Shown one piece after another: positions 46,651-58,560 of a DNA stretch of 64,000 nucleotides (positions are counted from its first letter, which is position 1; each line of letters opens with the position of its first letter). The position numbers and the translations under genes are program-made. The DNA is from Halichoerus grypus (lineage: Eukaryota > Chordata > Mammalia > Carnivora > Phocidae), in assembly GCF_964656455.1 (NCBI RefSeq), contig NC_135715.1, positions 168,546,437 to 168,610,436 of the forward strand, given 5' to 3'. The notes under the pieces are model-generated. The model made no database searches. It had not been told where the DNA came from and was given only the letters and a program-made list of their open reading frames with translations.

Positions 46651-46845
46651 CTTTTTTTTTTTTTTAAGATTTATTTATTTGAGAGAGAGAGTGAGCGAAA
46701 GAGAGCATGAGCAGGGTGAGAGGCAGAGGGAGAAGCATACTCCCCACTGAGCAGGGAGCCCTATGCCGGGCTGGATCCCAGGACCCTGAGATCATGACCT
46801 GAGTCAAAGGCAGACACTTAACCGACTGAGCCACCCAGGCGCCCC
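46651..46845 (-). mobile_element. Can-SINE, antisense, with TSD
   Basis: T-run, AAGATTTATTTATTTGAGAGAG, GACCTGAGTCAAAGGCAGAC and ACCGACTGAGCCACCCAGGCGCCCC. TSD AGCCTGTGCTCT at 46639-46650 and 46846-46857, exact. Confidence 0.96.
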
Positions 46846-46864
46846 AGCCTGTGCTCTTGATACT

Positions 46865-47022
46865 TAAAATGTGATCTCAGGACAAAAGAATGAGTGTCAC
46901 CTGGAATCTTAGAAATGTAGACTGTCAAGCCACTCCCCAGATTTATTGAATGAAAATTGGCATATTAATATGATCCCCAGATGATGCGTACTCATATCAC
47001 AGTTTAAAAAACACTGCTGGGG
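46865..47022 (+). mobile_element. MER5-like (hAT-Charlie) relic
   Basis: TAAAATGTGATCTCAGGACA, GTGTCACCTGGAATCTTAGA, CCCCAGATGATGCGTACTCA and TTTAAAAAACACTGCTGGGG match the MER5 start and end order, with the middle altered. Confidence 0.6.
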
Positions 47023-47859
47023 TACTTTATGAGACTCTCTTTTATTGTCAAAAATGAAAGGATACAATAACTAAGAAAACTGACATGTTTTCTCTCTCAA
47101 TTTCTTCCAACTGTACACTTCCAGTACTTCTGAAAATGTGAACTATTTTTTCAACTTGGCCAGTAACTATAAAGATAATGATCTTGTTCCTGGATTCTTT
47201 ATGTTTATTTGAGGCAAAGGCAGACCTACTCTTTCATTCTTTAGGTCTAGGCTAATAACAAAAGCTTCCTATCTAGGATCATTGCTTTCAGGATTAGCCT
47301 TTTCAGATGACCTTTCATACAGCTACTGGATAGATTTATCTGCAATAAAAACCCAATCCTATCACACTTCTGCTATGATTCTGTAAGAAACCTGTACCCC
47401 TTTACCAAAGTAATACCCAGATATTATGAGTCATTGTAGGTAGTGTCCAAGGGATCCCAAAATACCTCCATGGTTCTGTTATTAGAGTGGATGTAAATGT
47501 AGTCCAAGTAATAAACAGAATATGGCCCAACTCCATCTCTCTGATCCCTGAATGCATAATCAGGATGAATATTCATAGCAACTGTTAGAACTCTTTGAGT
47601 TTCTGAGCTGTGGAATAAGAGTGTATGATGGAAGAACCACATACAAACTATTGAAACTACCCTTATGCTCCAAAAAATAAATCAGAAGCAATATTGCAAG
47701 TATATTAGAATTGTAGAGATTAATGCTATTTTGAAAGATTTGAAAGGTTACAGAGGGAGTAATGCTTATTTAATCAATTCATTTGTTTCTTTGCAACCAT
47801 ACTTACCAATACTGCTCTGGACTATTTAATGAATGACATGGAAGCCTGATAATTTGGGA
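47023..47859. other. Unassigned stretch before the ERV relic
   Basis: No recognised repeat. May be an extra-diverged upstream part of the ERV-L relic or unrelated. A 72-codon antisense frame (47424-47642) shows no domain. Confidence 0.35.
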
Positions 47860-50090
47860 TTAAGTTTCAAGCGAGGGAGGCCTTTGCAGCATTTATGGAC
47901 TGTGGTGCAAACTGCTACTTGAGCCATCTGACCGGTCAGATCTAATGGTGTTACAGGTGTCCATGGAAGATACACTGTATGGAGTCTCTGGCAAGTCCAA
48001 ACAGGAGAGATATAACATAGGTCCCTGTGGTTTTAGTGCAAAAACATATATTCTAAAGTAGCCAATCACTTCTTGTTTGAAAAGAAGCTCCTGGTATGCT
48101 TTTAGGAAGAGCAGAGACTGAGCGTCTGACCTCATACCATCAATTGATATTGCAGCCAAAGCCATCTGTCACTGACCTTGGTATCTATAAGCAATAATTT
48201 ATGAGCAATAGCGGGTACCACAAAACAATCTATCAAAGGAGAGAAATGGTATATTTGGAATCAAGCCTAAGCTCGTCCAGAAGACTCAAGTTACACAAAT
48301 AGGTGGCATAGGCTCCTATATCACCTATTTGTGTTACCCTGACAACTCTCCCTAGCTTATACTTATGGATTTATGAAGAGTTTTATATAACTAGCTGATG
48401 GAAGAAGAGACAGTTGAGCTACTTTGTAGATGGATCTCTGGGTATGTTGTCATTGAAAAGGAACAGTTGCTACGTGATAGTCCACTTAGGCGTGGCCATA
48501 GATGTAAGTGGTGAGCAGAAATCCTCTCAGGAGTCAGAAATCAAAACAGTACATTGGATCTTCAACTTTGAAAGGAGAAGGGGTCTGTGGTAAGGACATA
48601 CATGGTTAATGAGCAGTGGTAAATAGTTTGGCTGGTCATAGAAGCCTGGAGAGAGTGACATTGGGAGCGCGAATATGGTCTCAGGAAAAGGCATATGGAT
48701 GAACCTATGAGATTGGGTTCAAGTCGTGTATATCTTTTGTTTCTGACCTGAAAGAAAGCATTTTTTTTTTTTTTTTTGTAGAGAATGCACTGGACAATTG
48801 GTTGTTAGGATGGCTTTTTTAGTCAAGGTTAGTGAGCCTTTCGGACTTCAACCCTTGCTTGCACAACAGGCCCATGAACAGAGTATAAGCAGTGCCAGGA
48901 ATGGAAGCTATACATCAGCTCAGCAGCATGGACTCTCTCATGAAGGTTTATCCAACTACTGTTGCTGCTGCATGTTCAACCTGCCAGAAACAGACCAACC
49001 CTGAGTTCTAGGTGGGGTACCTGGAGGAGACTCATGACAAGTTACATACGACCCCTTTATACTAGAGGGGGCAGTGATTCATCATTATTGGGACTGATAC
49101 TATTCCAAGAATGAGTTTATCTTCTTTGTCTTTAGTGTCTTTGTCAGCATCACTATCTAAGAGTTCACAGATTATTTAATTTGCAACATGAGGTTTTACA
49201 TAATATCCCCTTAAATCAAGCGATACATTTTAAGCAAAGTGGGTATAACAATGAGTACAGAATCATAGGATCAACTGGTTCTACCATACGCTGTATCTTT
49301 TAGAAATTGTCAGCATAGAAGAATTTGGAAATAGTCTCTTAAAGTCTCAGTCAAGGTACCAGCTTGCAGATAACTTCTTGTATGTTCTCTAGGATGCATT
49401 ATATACATTAAACAACAGGCATTACAACGTCTTGTTTTCCCAATAGCTAAAATACATGGGTCCAGGAACCAATGGGTAGAAGTAGCAGTGGCCCTTCTCA
49501 CCATCAGTCCAAATGATCCAGGTGCGGAATTTGTGTTTCCTGCCCCTATGAATTCCCCAGCTTCTGCTGGACTATGGGATGTGGTCTCTGGGGTAACATT
49601 TTCTTCAGGGGCATAGGAGGTAACAAGAAGCTACATTTTATATCCTCATGCTAAGAGACCAGTGGACAAAACAGTAGTTTCTATACTGGAAGGTTAACTA
49701 ACTCCAATGATTATGAAGAACTAGGATGGGTGCTACATAATGATGTTAGAGAGTAGTGTGATTGAAACTCAGGGATCCACTGGAGTGCCTCTTTACTGCT
49801 TCTACATCTAGTAATAACACACAATGGGTAATTGCACCAGCCATGGCTTGAAGAGGGCAGGTGACCAGGGACTTGAACTCCTTGGAAATAAAGTTCTCTT
49901 CATCCCACTGAGCAAGTTAATCTAGACAAGTGGATGTACTCTGCAAGGTGAAGGAAATTTAGATTGGGTCCAGTTATGCTCACAAGATGAGTTGCAGCAG
50001 TAAGAGATGTAACCAGTTTCATTAATCATTTGCTTTAAGTTTCATTTTTTTTTTTCAAGAGATTTTGACTGGTCACAATGCTGAGATGAT
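47860..50090 (+). mobile_element. Endogenous retrovirus relic, ERV-L class: pol (RNase H, integrase) and probable dUTPase
   Basis: Decayed internal region of an old class III (ERV-L) endogenous retrovirus, sense, with no intact frame. The RNase H segment is marked by the hexapeptide YFVDGS (codons 48420-48437). An integrase zinc finger is visible as H-x3-H (48927-48941) followed, after a +1 frameshift, by C-x2-C (48973-48984). Much of the integrase core between about 49010 and 49430 is unrecognisable. A later piece (49440-49560) keeps integrase C-terminal wording, and 49655-49790 fits the dUTPase that ERV-L elements carry after integrase. No flanking LTR was recognised and the right side ends near a SINE. 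The element is defective throughout. The short ORFs at 48798-49004 (+) and 47893-48165 and 49310-49504 (-) are fragments or shadows. Class assignment is from memory of domain order, not a search. Confidence 0.7.
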
Positions 50091-50147
50091 GTAACAGAGA
50101 GGATTCCATGTGAGGCATGAGAAAACTGAGAAACACAAGGGTATTTT

Positions 50148-50339
50148 TTTTTTAATCATTTTAGTTATTTGACAAAGAGAGAGACAGCGAGAGCAGGAAC
50201 ACAAGCAGGGGGAGTGGGAGAGGGAGAAGCAGGCTTCCTGCTGAGCAGGGAGCCCGATGCGGGGCTCGATCCCAGGACCCTGGGATCATGACCTGAGCCG
50301 AAGGCAGACGCTTAACGACTGAGCCACCCAGGTGCACTG
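50148..50339 (-). mobile_element. Young Can-SINE, antisense, with TSD
   Basis: T-run, TTATTTGACAAAGAGAGAG, GGGGCTCGATCCCAGGACCC and GACTGAGCCACCCAGGTGCA. TSD ACACAAGGGTATTTT at 50133-50147 against ACACGAGGGTATTTT at 50340-50354, one mismatch. Confidence 0.96.
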
Positions 50340-50354
50340 ACACGAGGGTATTTT

Positions 50355-51180
50355 GAAGCAGCTGCCACCCCACATTCCTTCACTTCACCCAAGTTCCCTG
50401 AAGCTCTGGTGCCAGCAAGCTGAGAGCTTCCTATTTTAAGTACTTGACTCTCACTTCTCTGCTCAAGGGTTATCCTGAACTTGCTTCTCTGCACTTAGAC
50501 GACGCAGAAGTATGTGGATGTGTGGGGTGGGAAGAATTCATGGCCCTGGGACAACCCTCAATAATGGCAGACGAGAGTCCCATCATTCAGTGAGAATCCT
50601 GATACCTAATTATACCTGGTTTCCTGGATGGACCCTATTGAATTTAACACTGGTAGCTTAAAATAGCAAATTGTTCATGAACACACCTTTGTTGTTGTCC
50701 TTGTTTCTCTCCCTTTACCATCACATTTCCCCTTTGCTCATCTGTGCCTCCCAAATTCTTTCCTCAGTGTCTGATTTGGTGAGGACCGAAACTAAGGCAA
50801 TGAGATTCCCATTATTCCTTAAACTCATCACCTTCATATTCAAAATGCCCACATGCTTGTTGGGAAGGAGCTAAGTGTGACTACCAGAGTAAAAGTTTCT
50901 TGGGTTTTCTCTTAAGGGACCTCCCAAGGAGATAGTTATTACTCTGCTGAATTTACTATGCTAAAATTCTGTCCCTCAGCCTTTAAGCATAGAGTCCTGA
51001 TTTTGTGAACTAAGAAGCATGTATCTGTCAAACTTTGTTCTTGGCATCTTTGGCCTACATTTCCAGGGAAGATCAAAACCTTCTTTCTTTATGTATACTA
51101 ACAATTTCAAGGAAAATACAAGCAATTTTTCTTGAGAATCATTTAGTTTTCTTTGAATACTTTGGCTTTCTAGGCCGCCT
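50355..51180. other. No gene recognised
   Basis: Less AT-rich at 50355-50600 and single-copy in appearance. Could be flank or LTR remains of the ERV relic, but no LTR landmark was seen. Confidence 0.35.
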
Positions 51181-51368
51181 TTTTTATTTTTTTAAAGATG
51201 TTATTTATTTGTCACACAGAGGGAGAGAGAGAGAGCAACCAGGGAGAGCAGCAGAGGGAGAAGCAGGTTCCCAGCAGGGAGCCCAGAGTGGGTCTCGATC
51301 CCAGGAGCCTGGGATCATGACCTGAGCTGAAGGCAGCCGCTTAACGACTGAGCCACCCAGGGGTCCCC
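51181..51368 (-). mobile_element. Can-SINE, antisense
   Basis: TTTTTTTAAAGATGTTATTT, GTCTCGATCCCAGGAGCCTG, GGGATCATGACCTGAGCTGA and GACTGAGCCACCCAGGGGTC. No clear TSD. Confidence 0.94.
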
Positions 51369-51377
51369 ACCCCCCAC

Positions 51378-51522
51378 TTTTTAAAAAAAGATTTATTTAT
51401 TTAGAGGGGGGTAGGGGCATGGGGAGAGGGAGAGAGAGAATCTCAAGCAGATGGAGAGCCTAATCTTGCAACTCTGAGATCATGAGTCAGACACTTAACC
51501 AACTGAGCCACCCAGGCACCCC
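51378..51522 (-). mobile_element. Can-SINE, antisense, shortened
   Basis: AAAAAAAGATTTATTTATTT, purine-rich centre, CTCTGAGATCATGAGTCAGA and CAACTGAGCCACCCAGGCACCCC. The body is shorter than usual. It follows the previous SINE within 10 bp, same orientation. Confidence 0.92.
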
Positions 51523-51639
51523 TATAGACCCCTTTAAGTTTTAACTTTATAGTTTGACTCTTGCAGGGAAAATTTATTTCCTCTCTTTCTAAATTCCTAC
51601 AGGACACTAGCATAGCAATTTCTAAGTAGTAAATCCTCC

Positions 51640-51935
51640 ACTGTATTTTTTCAAGTTTCCATGCTTTTCTTCATGATGTCCCATACTAGAAGGTTCTTCC
51701 CTGACCTTCCACCTTGCTAACTTAGACTCATAGGGTGGAGATAAATTTCAGGAACTTTCTTTGATCATCAGGTAAAATTAAATCCCCGTTTTGCATCTTT
51801 ATTACAGGAAGAATGTCATTTAATTGCAGTTTTCTGTGTGAATGCCCTTGAGGTCAGAAACTATGTCTTATTTATCTTTGTATCCACAAGATATAATAAG
51901 CACTTATTGTATGTTTGTGGAATGAATAATTAAGT
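51640..51935 (+). mobile_element. L2 LINE 3' end, sense
   Basis: CTAGAAGGTTCTTCCCTGAC, GCCCTTGAGGTCAGAAACTA, TTTATCTTTGTATCCACAAG and AAGCACTTATTGTATGTTTG followed by GGAATGAATAATTAAG, the standard L2 ending. Confidence 0.75.
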
Positions 51936-51939
51936 GCAT

Positions 51940-52983
51940 TCTAAGAAGATGTAGTAGCAAAGAACTTGCAGAGGCCTATGATACTCTAGCAGGACTTTGA
52001 TGTTGAACTGGTTTAAACCATTTTGAAGCCTCTCCACAATTCAGAATTAACATTCCCCCAATCAGAATGGCTTCTTGACCAATAGTTTCTTGGTGAGTTC
52101 ACAGAGGAAAAAAAAAAGTCTATTAACCTGGAATGCACTATATGCATTGTTCAACTTTTCAATGGTATAATTGTTCAGGCCATGAGGGTAGCATCCAGCT
52201 GATTCTTTCATGTGAATTATTCTTTATTTTTTGCATAAAAAATAGCCAAGATAATGTGCTCAACACTTTCTGCAATGAGGGAAATAGTTCACTTGAAGAA
52301 AAAAGCATCTGAAAGATGTATAGGTAATACAGATTTATAGCTTATGAATGGAATGTGAGAGCTCCTTAGGTGGTTTCCTTACTGACCCCCACACTGATAC
52401 ACAGGGTTATCTAAAGTGCTGACCATTTGATCTTGCCAAAAAACACTTGAGGATGAATAAAACCCCGAAGTATATCATAAAAGTATCATCTGACATAGGG
52501 TAACTATATTAGATATTGTTTTCTTAGTAATATATGCGTTAAGAAAGTGATTAATGTTGAACAACAACAACAATAGAAACAAAGTAAAGTGTCAACATAA
52601 TTTAATACTCAAAGATTTTTTTAGGAGAGTATCCCAACATAGATAACCTTTATTATAAAGCTAAAAAATTACTTATTAATTAATTTAGTAACTTTTTAAT
52701 GAGCACCTACTGTGAATCAGGTACTATAATATGTATTCAGTGTGGAAGGATAGAGAATGCAGAGAAAATAACAGCAAAATAATATAATTATTCATAGATA
52801 GCCACTGTTAAAAATATGATCTCTCTCTCCTTCATGCACGTGTTTGCACACACCCACACAGAGTTTTCAATACCCCAAAGTAAAAGGAGCCCATTTGCCT
52901 GCCTATTACAATTGCCATAATGCAGCCACACTTATAAATAAGACTTATAAATTTTGTTTAAAGGATAATTTATCCTAATTGAT

Positions 52984-53022
<39 letters not shown>

Positions 53023-54160
53023 AGGTGTAACAACTCCTATTGGTTGGTTACTTGTCTAGTCATAATCCCCCATCTTTGCTTTTTAAGAAAACTCCAATTT
53101 TTTTTTTTTTTCCAGATTTGGGAGAGCATGTGCTGTAGGAGAGGATAGGCTCTTCCTTAGTCCTAGGAATTCAATCTTGATTAATAAAAGTCAATTTTGG
53201 CACTCCTGTTTCCCTTGCTAGTGTTGGAACTAAGCATGCAAGTGAGGTTCAAATATATTAAATGAAACAAAGACTTTCAAGAATCTTTTGGAAAAGATTT
53301 TGTTACTTCTACAAGGGGCATGAGGATGAGGTATGCTTTCATTGTGGGAATTCTAGTGTTTTTCTACTCACTGCCCTTCTGTTCCAGACTATTTCTTAAG
53401 GAATTTGTATAGTGAATAGCCTTCAAGGATAGAAATAGTTTTGGCACACAGGACAGGTTTGCTTACTGTCCAGAATAATAAAGATAATGTCTCCTTCTAA
53501 CACAAAAGTCAAGCAGGTTTGCTTATAGCTCATAATAAAAGACTAGAATTTCCTAATATTGGGGTTCCTCTCCTGTAAAACACTCCACAGAGTATGAAGG
53601 CATCACCAGAACTCTGTCATATTGCCCTTGTGGGAATTGTGCCTTTGGGAAATAGCTCAAAGAAGTGATAACATTATGGCCATTGTTTTTGTTATGAGTA
53701 ATAAACTGTCTGTCTCTGACTTACTCAGGGGTCTTATGTCTTTGGTCAACATCCATGAAACTGTGTCAGACTAATTTGTTAGCCTGAAAGTAATGTTAAA
53801 TCTCAGATCTTACATAATTCTTGGACATTCTCTTTCTCATTTCTGGCCATCGCACAATGTCCTGTGAAATTGTGAGGGCAGAGCTGTGGCAGCCACCTTG
53901 TGTTATGAGGATACAAGTCTGAGGACAAAAATCAATGCTGAGTGTGATAGCAAAAGTAAATATGGAGAAAATCTGGGTTATTAAAGATGTTGTTAAGACT
54001 ATGATAAAAACTTTTGAAATTATTATAACTTCTAGATTCATTTTGTCTATTTTTAAAATCATTTGAGTCAGATTTTCTGTTAACTGTGGAAAAAACATTT
54101 TATCTTAATCATTGAGGAATACAAAACTGTCCTGAAGGCCTATTTATTGCCAATAAATAC
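51940..54160. other. Mostly single-copy; possible LTR-like part; no gene
   Basis: Contains a (CA)n run (52986-53021) and a T-run (53099-53112). At about 53300-53760 the wording is LTR-like: two imperfect ~62-bp units starting CAGGTTTGCTTA (about 53453 and 53515), then GAGTAATAAACTGTCTGTCT, a polyadenylation-type motif. The family is not identified. The 100-codon antisense frame at 53796-54098 lacks a recognised domain. Confidence 0.35.
52986..53021. repeat. (CA)n microsatellite
   Basis: About 18 CA units. Confidence 0.95.
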
Positions 54161-54164
54161 AATA

Positions 54165-54412
54165 ACATCCAATATTTATTTAGTACTTACTCTCTGCAAG
54201 CTTAATAATAAATATTTTGGTTATATTTTAAAATTCAGTCCTTAAGCAACATCCCTGCATGGTTGTTATTATTTTAAACACAAAGAATCTGAACCGCCAG
54301 AATTTAAGTAATAAGCCTAAGATAATTCAGCTAATAAGTGACAGAACCAGGATCAAATCCAGGTCCTCCTGGCAACAAGGCCCATGTGCCTAATCCTGAT
54401 ATGGTATCTCCC
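54165..54412 (-). mobile_element. MIR, antisense, near full length
   Basis: CCAATATTTATTTAGTACTT, CTTACTCTCTGCAAGCTTAA, AACATCCCTGCATGGTTGTT, AAGTAATAAGCCTAAGATAA and GACAGAACCAGGATCAAATC follow the antisense MIR order from 3' end to head. Confidence 0.8.
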
Positions 54413-55259
54413 AAATAGTCATGATACCCAGCATTTGTTGAGGCTTCTTTTGGTCTTGATTCTGTGCTAAGCACTTAACAACGAATTATTCTTATATAAG
54501 TGGGGCATGAATTTGGACCAATTATATAAGTCTCTGTGCAAATGAATACCAAGAAACATTCTGCCTGAAAATGAACTTTTAATTTGTCCCCAAACAGTAA
54601 TTTTATCAGAAGTCTGCTTGGGTTGTCAGATCAGAACTGAAAATTAGATGCTTACTAGCTTTTGCTAAAAGTAAACTTGCACCGCTTGTGGTGGACTAAT
54701 TTCGTCTACATATATGATCCTTGTAATTGGAAAAGATATTTTGGTGTATCAATAGATAACCAAAAGAGAGATTAGCATACTTCCTCTCAATCCGTTACTC
54801 AGTAATCCTTTATTACTCCAAAACTGCTCTGACCGAAACCTGAAACCACAGTAAGAAACAACCCGCAAGACTGTTGCATTCTAACCTTTAGGCTGCCAGG
54901 AACTGGGTTTCACTAATTCAAATCACTGTCACCTAGGCTGGTGTCTACACTTAACTACTTTCATGAATGGATAAACTAATGAACAAAATCCAAAGAATTA
55001 AAAATACATTTCTTCAGTTTGATTCATAATGTTCCTTAGGGGCATGGCAACAGTATTCCCTGAGATTCTGGGTAAATAAATAAATAAATAAAACCTGGGT
55101 GCAATAGAACATTTCTTAGTATAAAATTTGCTTTTTGAACAGTAGTGACTTGTATTTGGTGACTCAGGATAATCCCTAGATGATTTTCTATTATAGTTGG
55201 TGAGTGTGACAGATTGGTAACCTATCTAGCTTCTTAGGGTAGTCAAAAAGGGTAGAGAT
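54413..55259. other. Single-copy stretch, no gene
   Basis: A second MIR-like bit may lie at 54430-54490 (TCTGTGCTAAGCACTTAACA). An (AAAT)n run is at 55072-55092. Otherwise nothing recognised. Confidence 0.4.
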
Positions 55260-55470
55260 GGGATGCCTGGGTGGCTCAGTTGGTTAAGTATCTGCCTTCA
55301 GCTCAGGTCATGATCCCAGAGTCCTGGGATCGAGTTCTACATTGGGCTCCCTGCTCTGCCGGGAGTCTGCTTCTCCCTCTCCCTCTACCTGCTGCTCACC
55401 CTGCTTGTGCTCTCTCTCACTATCTCTCTCTCTGTGTCAAATAAATAAATAAAATCTTAAAAAAAAAAAG
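55260..55470 (+). mobile_element. Can-SINE, sense
   Basis: GGGATGCCTGGGTGGCTCAG, CAGGTCATGATCCCAGAGTC, CCTGCTTGTGCTCTCTCTCA and AATAAATAAATAAAATCTTA. Imperfect TSD AAAAAGGGTAGAGATG before the head and AAAAAGGGGTGGATGG after the tail. Confidence 0.95.
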
Positions 55471-55474
55471 GGGT

Positions 55475-56984
55475 GGATGGAGATACTCGATGAAGATTTT
55501 AAAGTGTTGGAGAGTATGATTTGAAATTAAAAAAAAAAAATGACTGAAATAGTCTGAAGTTTTCCTTTCTGTGTCCATAGTGCCAGGAGTGACATCAGAA
55601 TATAACCCACTTCTACACTGTAATATGATTTTTAATATAAAAGTTATTTGTTATCACTCACTACCATGGCCCAGAAGTGAAACATAATCCAAATACATTA
55701 TCCATTGTAATATAGCTTTGACGTGTATTTCCCTCATGCAGTTGTTTTCCAGGGGACCTAGTCCTAATTATTTAAACTTTCAAAGTCAATAAATTATTGG
55801 AGGCTAGCAAAAGGCCTGTTGTGGGTGAAATTTCTCTGTGAAATGAGAGCTGTCTCGTGAAGTGAGAAGCTGCAAGAAGGTATCATTTAATAATAGCAAG
55901 TAATATTTTTAAATTACTGTTTAGAAATGTATTACCTGATATTAAAATGACTTTATATAAATGCTGTGTCCTCAATTTAAAAGGACATTGGTAAACCCCT
56001 AGGACTCAACAGGCCTTTTCTCTACCTAATTAAATTAAGTTCAGTGTACAGTGCCTCTCTGCAAAGATTAACAGAATGCATTCCTTGTCAGTTTAAGTGT
56101 TGCCTGTGGCGGTATTTTTTTCTAATTTAATTAAAAGCTGTTCTTTTATGAAGAACAAGCTTGCAGCATAATTTCTCTTATGTTTACATTTCTAAAGGCT
56201 ATTTGGAAAAAAGTGGAGAGTGAAAAGAAGAGAAAAGACAAAAAGAGGAGAGGGGACTAAGCTGTGGGTATATCAGAGGAAGTTCACAATATTTCCTCTA
56301 TTGTTTAGGAAGATTTCATTTCAACAGTGAAAATGAGTGCAGATAAACCAGGTGTCTGGGAAGACAACAGTTTTCATTGTTGGGTGGGTTAGACCATATC
56401 TCTAGCTTATGCCCAGTCAACACCCTTGATAAAAATACAGGGCATTTGTCAAAGAGGTAATTATACCACAAACTCTCATATATTCAAATACTTGTTGTGC
56501 TCTTGTTTTTCTTCCAAAGTGTGTGACTAGCTGTGGAGGCTGAAGTAGATTTTTCAGTCTGTTACCACACGCAAAACTAGGTATGGGTCAACAGCGCCAT
56601 GTCGGGAAGCCAGTTGGCACTCCAGCACAGGTACAGAGACCATTCAGAAATATCCTGAAGGTATATAAGGGTCCTGAGAGCCAAGTTAGACTGTCCCCCA
56701 TGTGTCGACAGTTTCTTAATCAGAATTTAACAACATACAACCCACTGATCTCTTCATATTTTTGTTATGAACTTAAAATATCTATGTATATTACTAAATA
56801 TTTATCACCTCAGTATTAGAAGTCTATGTCTTTTGAGTTTAAGCAAAGTGGAGAGAATAGAAATTAGAGAAGAAGAAACCTTTTGATAAAGGAGTATCCA
56901 ATAAAAATTAGGAACGTAGGAAAAGCAGGAGGGACTAGGAATATCCTGTAATAAGATACCTATGTGGCCTATGAGGCTGTATAG
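55475..56984. other. Single-copy stretch; candidate conserved non-coding block
   Basis: About 55720-56220 is repeat-free, low-complexity-free and rich in TAATTA/ATTTAATTAA cores (55767, 56027, 56123) of the homeodomain-site kind. That is suggestive only. A 78-codon frame at 56583-56819 has no recognised domain. Confidence 0.35.
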
Positions 56985-57016
56985 AGTTATTTGTAAGTGG
57001 ATTCAGATTAGTTAAA

Positions 57017-57234
57017 GGGGCGCCTGGGTGGCTGACTTGGTTAAGCATCTGACTCTTGATTTCGGCTCAGGTCATGATCTCAGGGTTGTGAGATTGAACC
57101 CCACACTGGGGCCTGGAGCCTGCTTAAGATTCTCTCTCTCTCTCTCTTTCTCTCTAAAAGAAGAAAGAAAGAAAGAAGAAAGAAAGAAGAAAGAAAGAAA
57201 AGAAGAAAGAAAGAACAACAGAAAGAAAGACACT
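57017..57234 (+). mobile_element. Can-SINE, sense, with (GAAA)n-expanded tail and TSD
   Basis: GGGGCGCCTGGGTGGCTGAC, CTGACTCTTGATTTCGGCTC, CCTGCTTAAGATTCTCTCTC. The tail (about 57160-57230) has grown into GAAA/GAAGAAA units. TSD GATTAGTTAAA (57006-57016) against GATTACTTAAA (57235-57245), one mismatch. Confidence 0.95.
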
Positions 57235-57400
57235 GATTACTTAAAAATGTACATTGGAAATTCTAGAGCAATCACTAAAATAATTTTTTAAAAGGAAATA
57301 TAATTTATAAGTTAAGAGAGTAGAAAAATAAAATTGTGTGAAATGTTCAGTTGAGACCAGAAAAAGGTAGGAAAAGAGGAGAAAAAAGAATCAAAGAGTA

Positions 57401-57594
57401 GGGGCACCTGGGTGGCTCAGATGGTTGGGTGTCTGCCTTCGGCTCGGGTCGTGATCTCCAGGTCCTGGGATCGAGCCCCATGTCAGGCTCCCTGCTCAGA
57501 GGGGAGTCTGCTTCTCCCTCTCCCTCTGCCTCTGCCTCTCCCCCTGCTTGTGCTCTCTCTCTCTCAAGTGAAGAAATAAAATCTTTAAAAGAAA
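57401..57594 (+). mobile_element. Can-SINE, sense, with TSD, inside the host L1
   Basis: GGGGCACCTGGGTGGCTCAG, GGTCCTGGGATCGAGCCCCA, CTTGTGCTCTCTCTCTCTCA and ATAAAATCTTTAAAAG. TSD AAAAAAGAATCAAAGAG (57382-57398) against AAAAAAGAATCAAGGAG (57595-57611), one mismatch. Confidence 0.96.
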
Positions 57595-58311
57595 AAAAAA
57601 GAATCAAGGAGCAAAATCAACAAATAAAAAACAGTTACAAACATGTTATATATTAATCCAACTATATCAATAATTACTTTGAATATGATGGTCTAAATAC
57701 ACCAATTAAAAGACAAAGAATATCAGAGTGGATTAAAAGACTCAACTATATATTGTCTACAAAAACATTAAAAGTAAAGGGATGGAGAAAGATATACCAT
57801 GCGAACCCTACTCAGAAGAAAGCTAAAATACCTAGATTAATTTCAGATGAAGCTGACTACAGAATAAGAAAAATTATCAAAGGTAAAGAGAGGCACTACA
57901 TAATGATAAAGGACTCAATTTTCCAAGAAGTTATACAATCAATCCTAAATGAGTATGCACCTAAATGAAACATCAACATAGATCAGGCAAAAACTGATAA
58001 AACTGAAAAGATAAATATAAAAAATCACTATTATAGTCAAAGACTTCAACATTCCTTCTTCAGTAACTGACAGATTCAGCAGGCAAACATTCAGTAAGAA
58101 TATAGTTGACTTGAAGAGTGCTATCAATCAACTTAATCTAGTTGGGGTTTATTAAAATACTCTAACCAGAAACACCAGTATGTGTTGCTTTCTCAAGCTT
58201 GTATGGAACTTTCAAGAGAATTTTAAAAATATTTTGACTAAAGAAAATGAAAATACAACTTGTCAAAATTTTGGGGATGAAGAAAAAGCAGTGCTTAGAG
58301 GGAAATTGATA

Positions 58312-58349
58312 TGTGTGTGTGTGTGTGTGTGTGTCACACATATATATAT
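58312..58349. repeat. (GT)n then (TA)n microsatellite inside L1 ORF2
   Basis: About 11 GT units, then CACACA and TATATATA. It interrupts the ORF2-like text between GGAAATTGATA and AAAGTAAAGC. Confidence 0.9.
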
Positions 58350-58560
58350 CAGAAAAAGTAAAGCTATAAAAGCAGTAACCTAAGCTTCCATGGTAAGAAA
58401 CTAAACAAAGAAGAACAATTTAATTCCAAAGCAAAAGGAAGAATAGAAATAATAAAAATTAAAGCAGAAATCAATGAAATTGAAAACAGGAACAGTAGAG
58501 ATAATCAGTGAAACCAAAAGCTATTTCTTTTAACAGATCCATAAAATTGGTAAACCTCTG

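Noticed and set aside
54768..54790. GATTAGCAT motif recalling U6 snRNA
   Set aside because: Match is only about 10 bases with no further U6 similarity.
57028..57291. Lys/Glu-rich ORF
   Set aside because: Read through a Can-SINE and its (GAAA)n tail.
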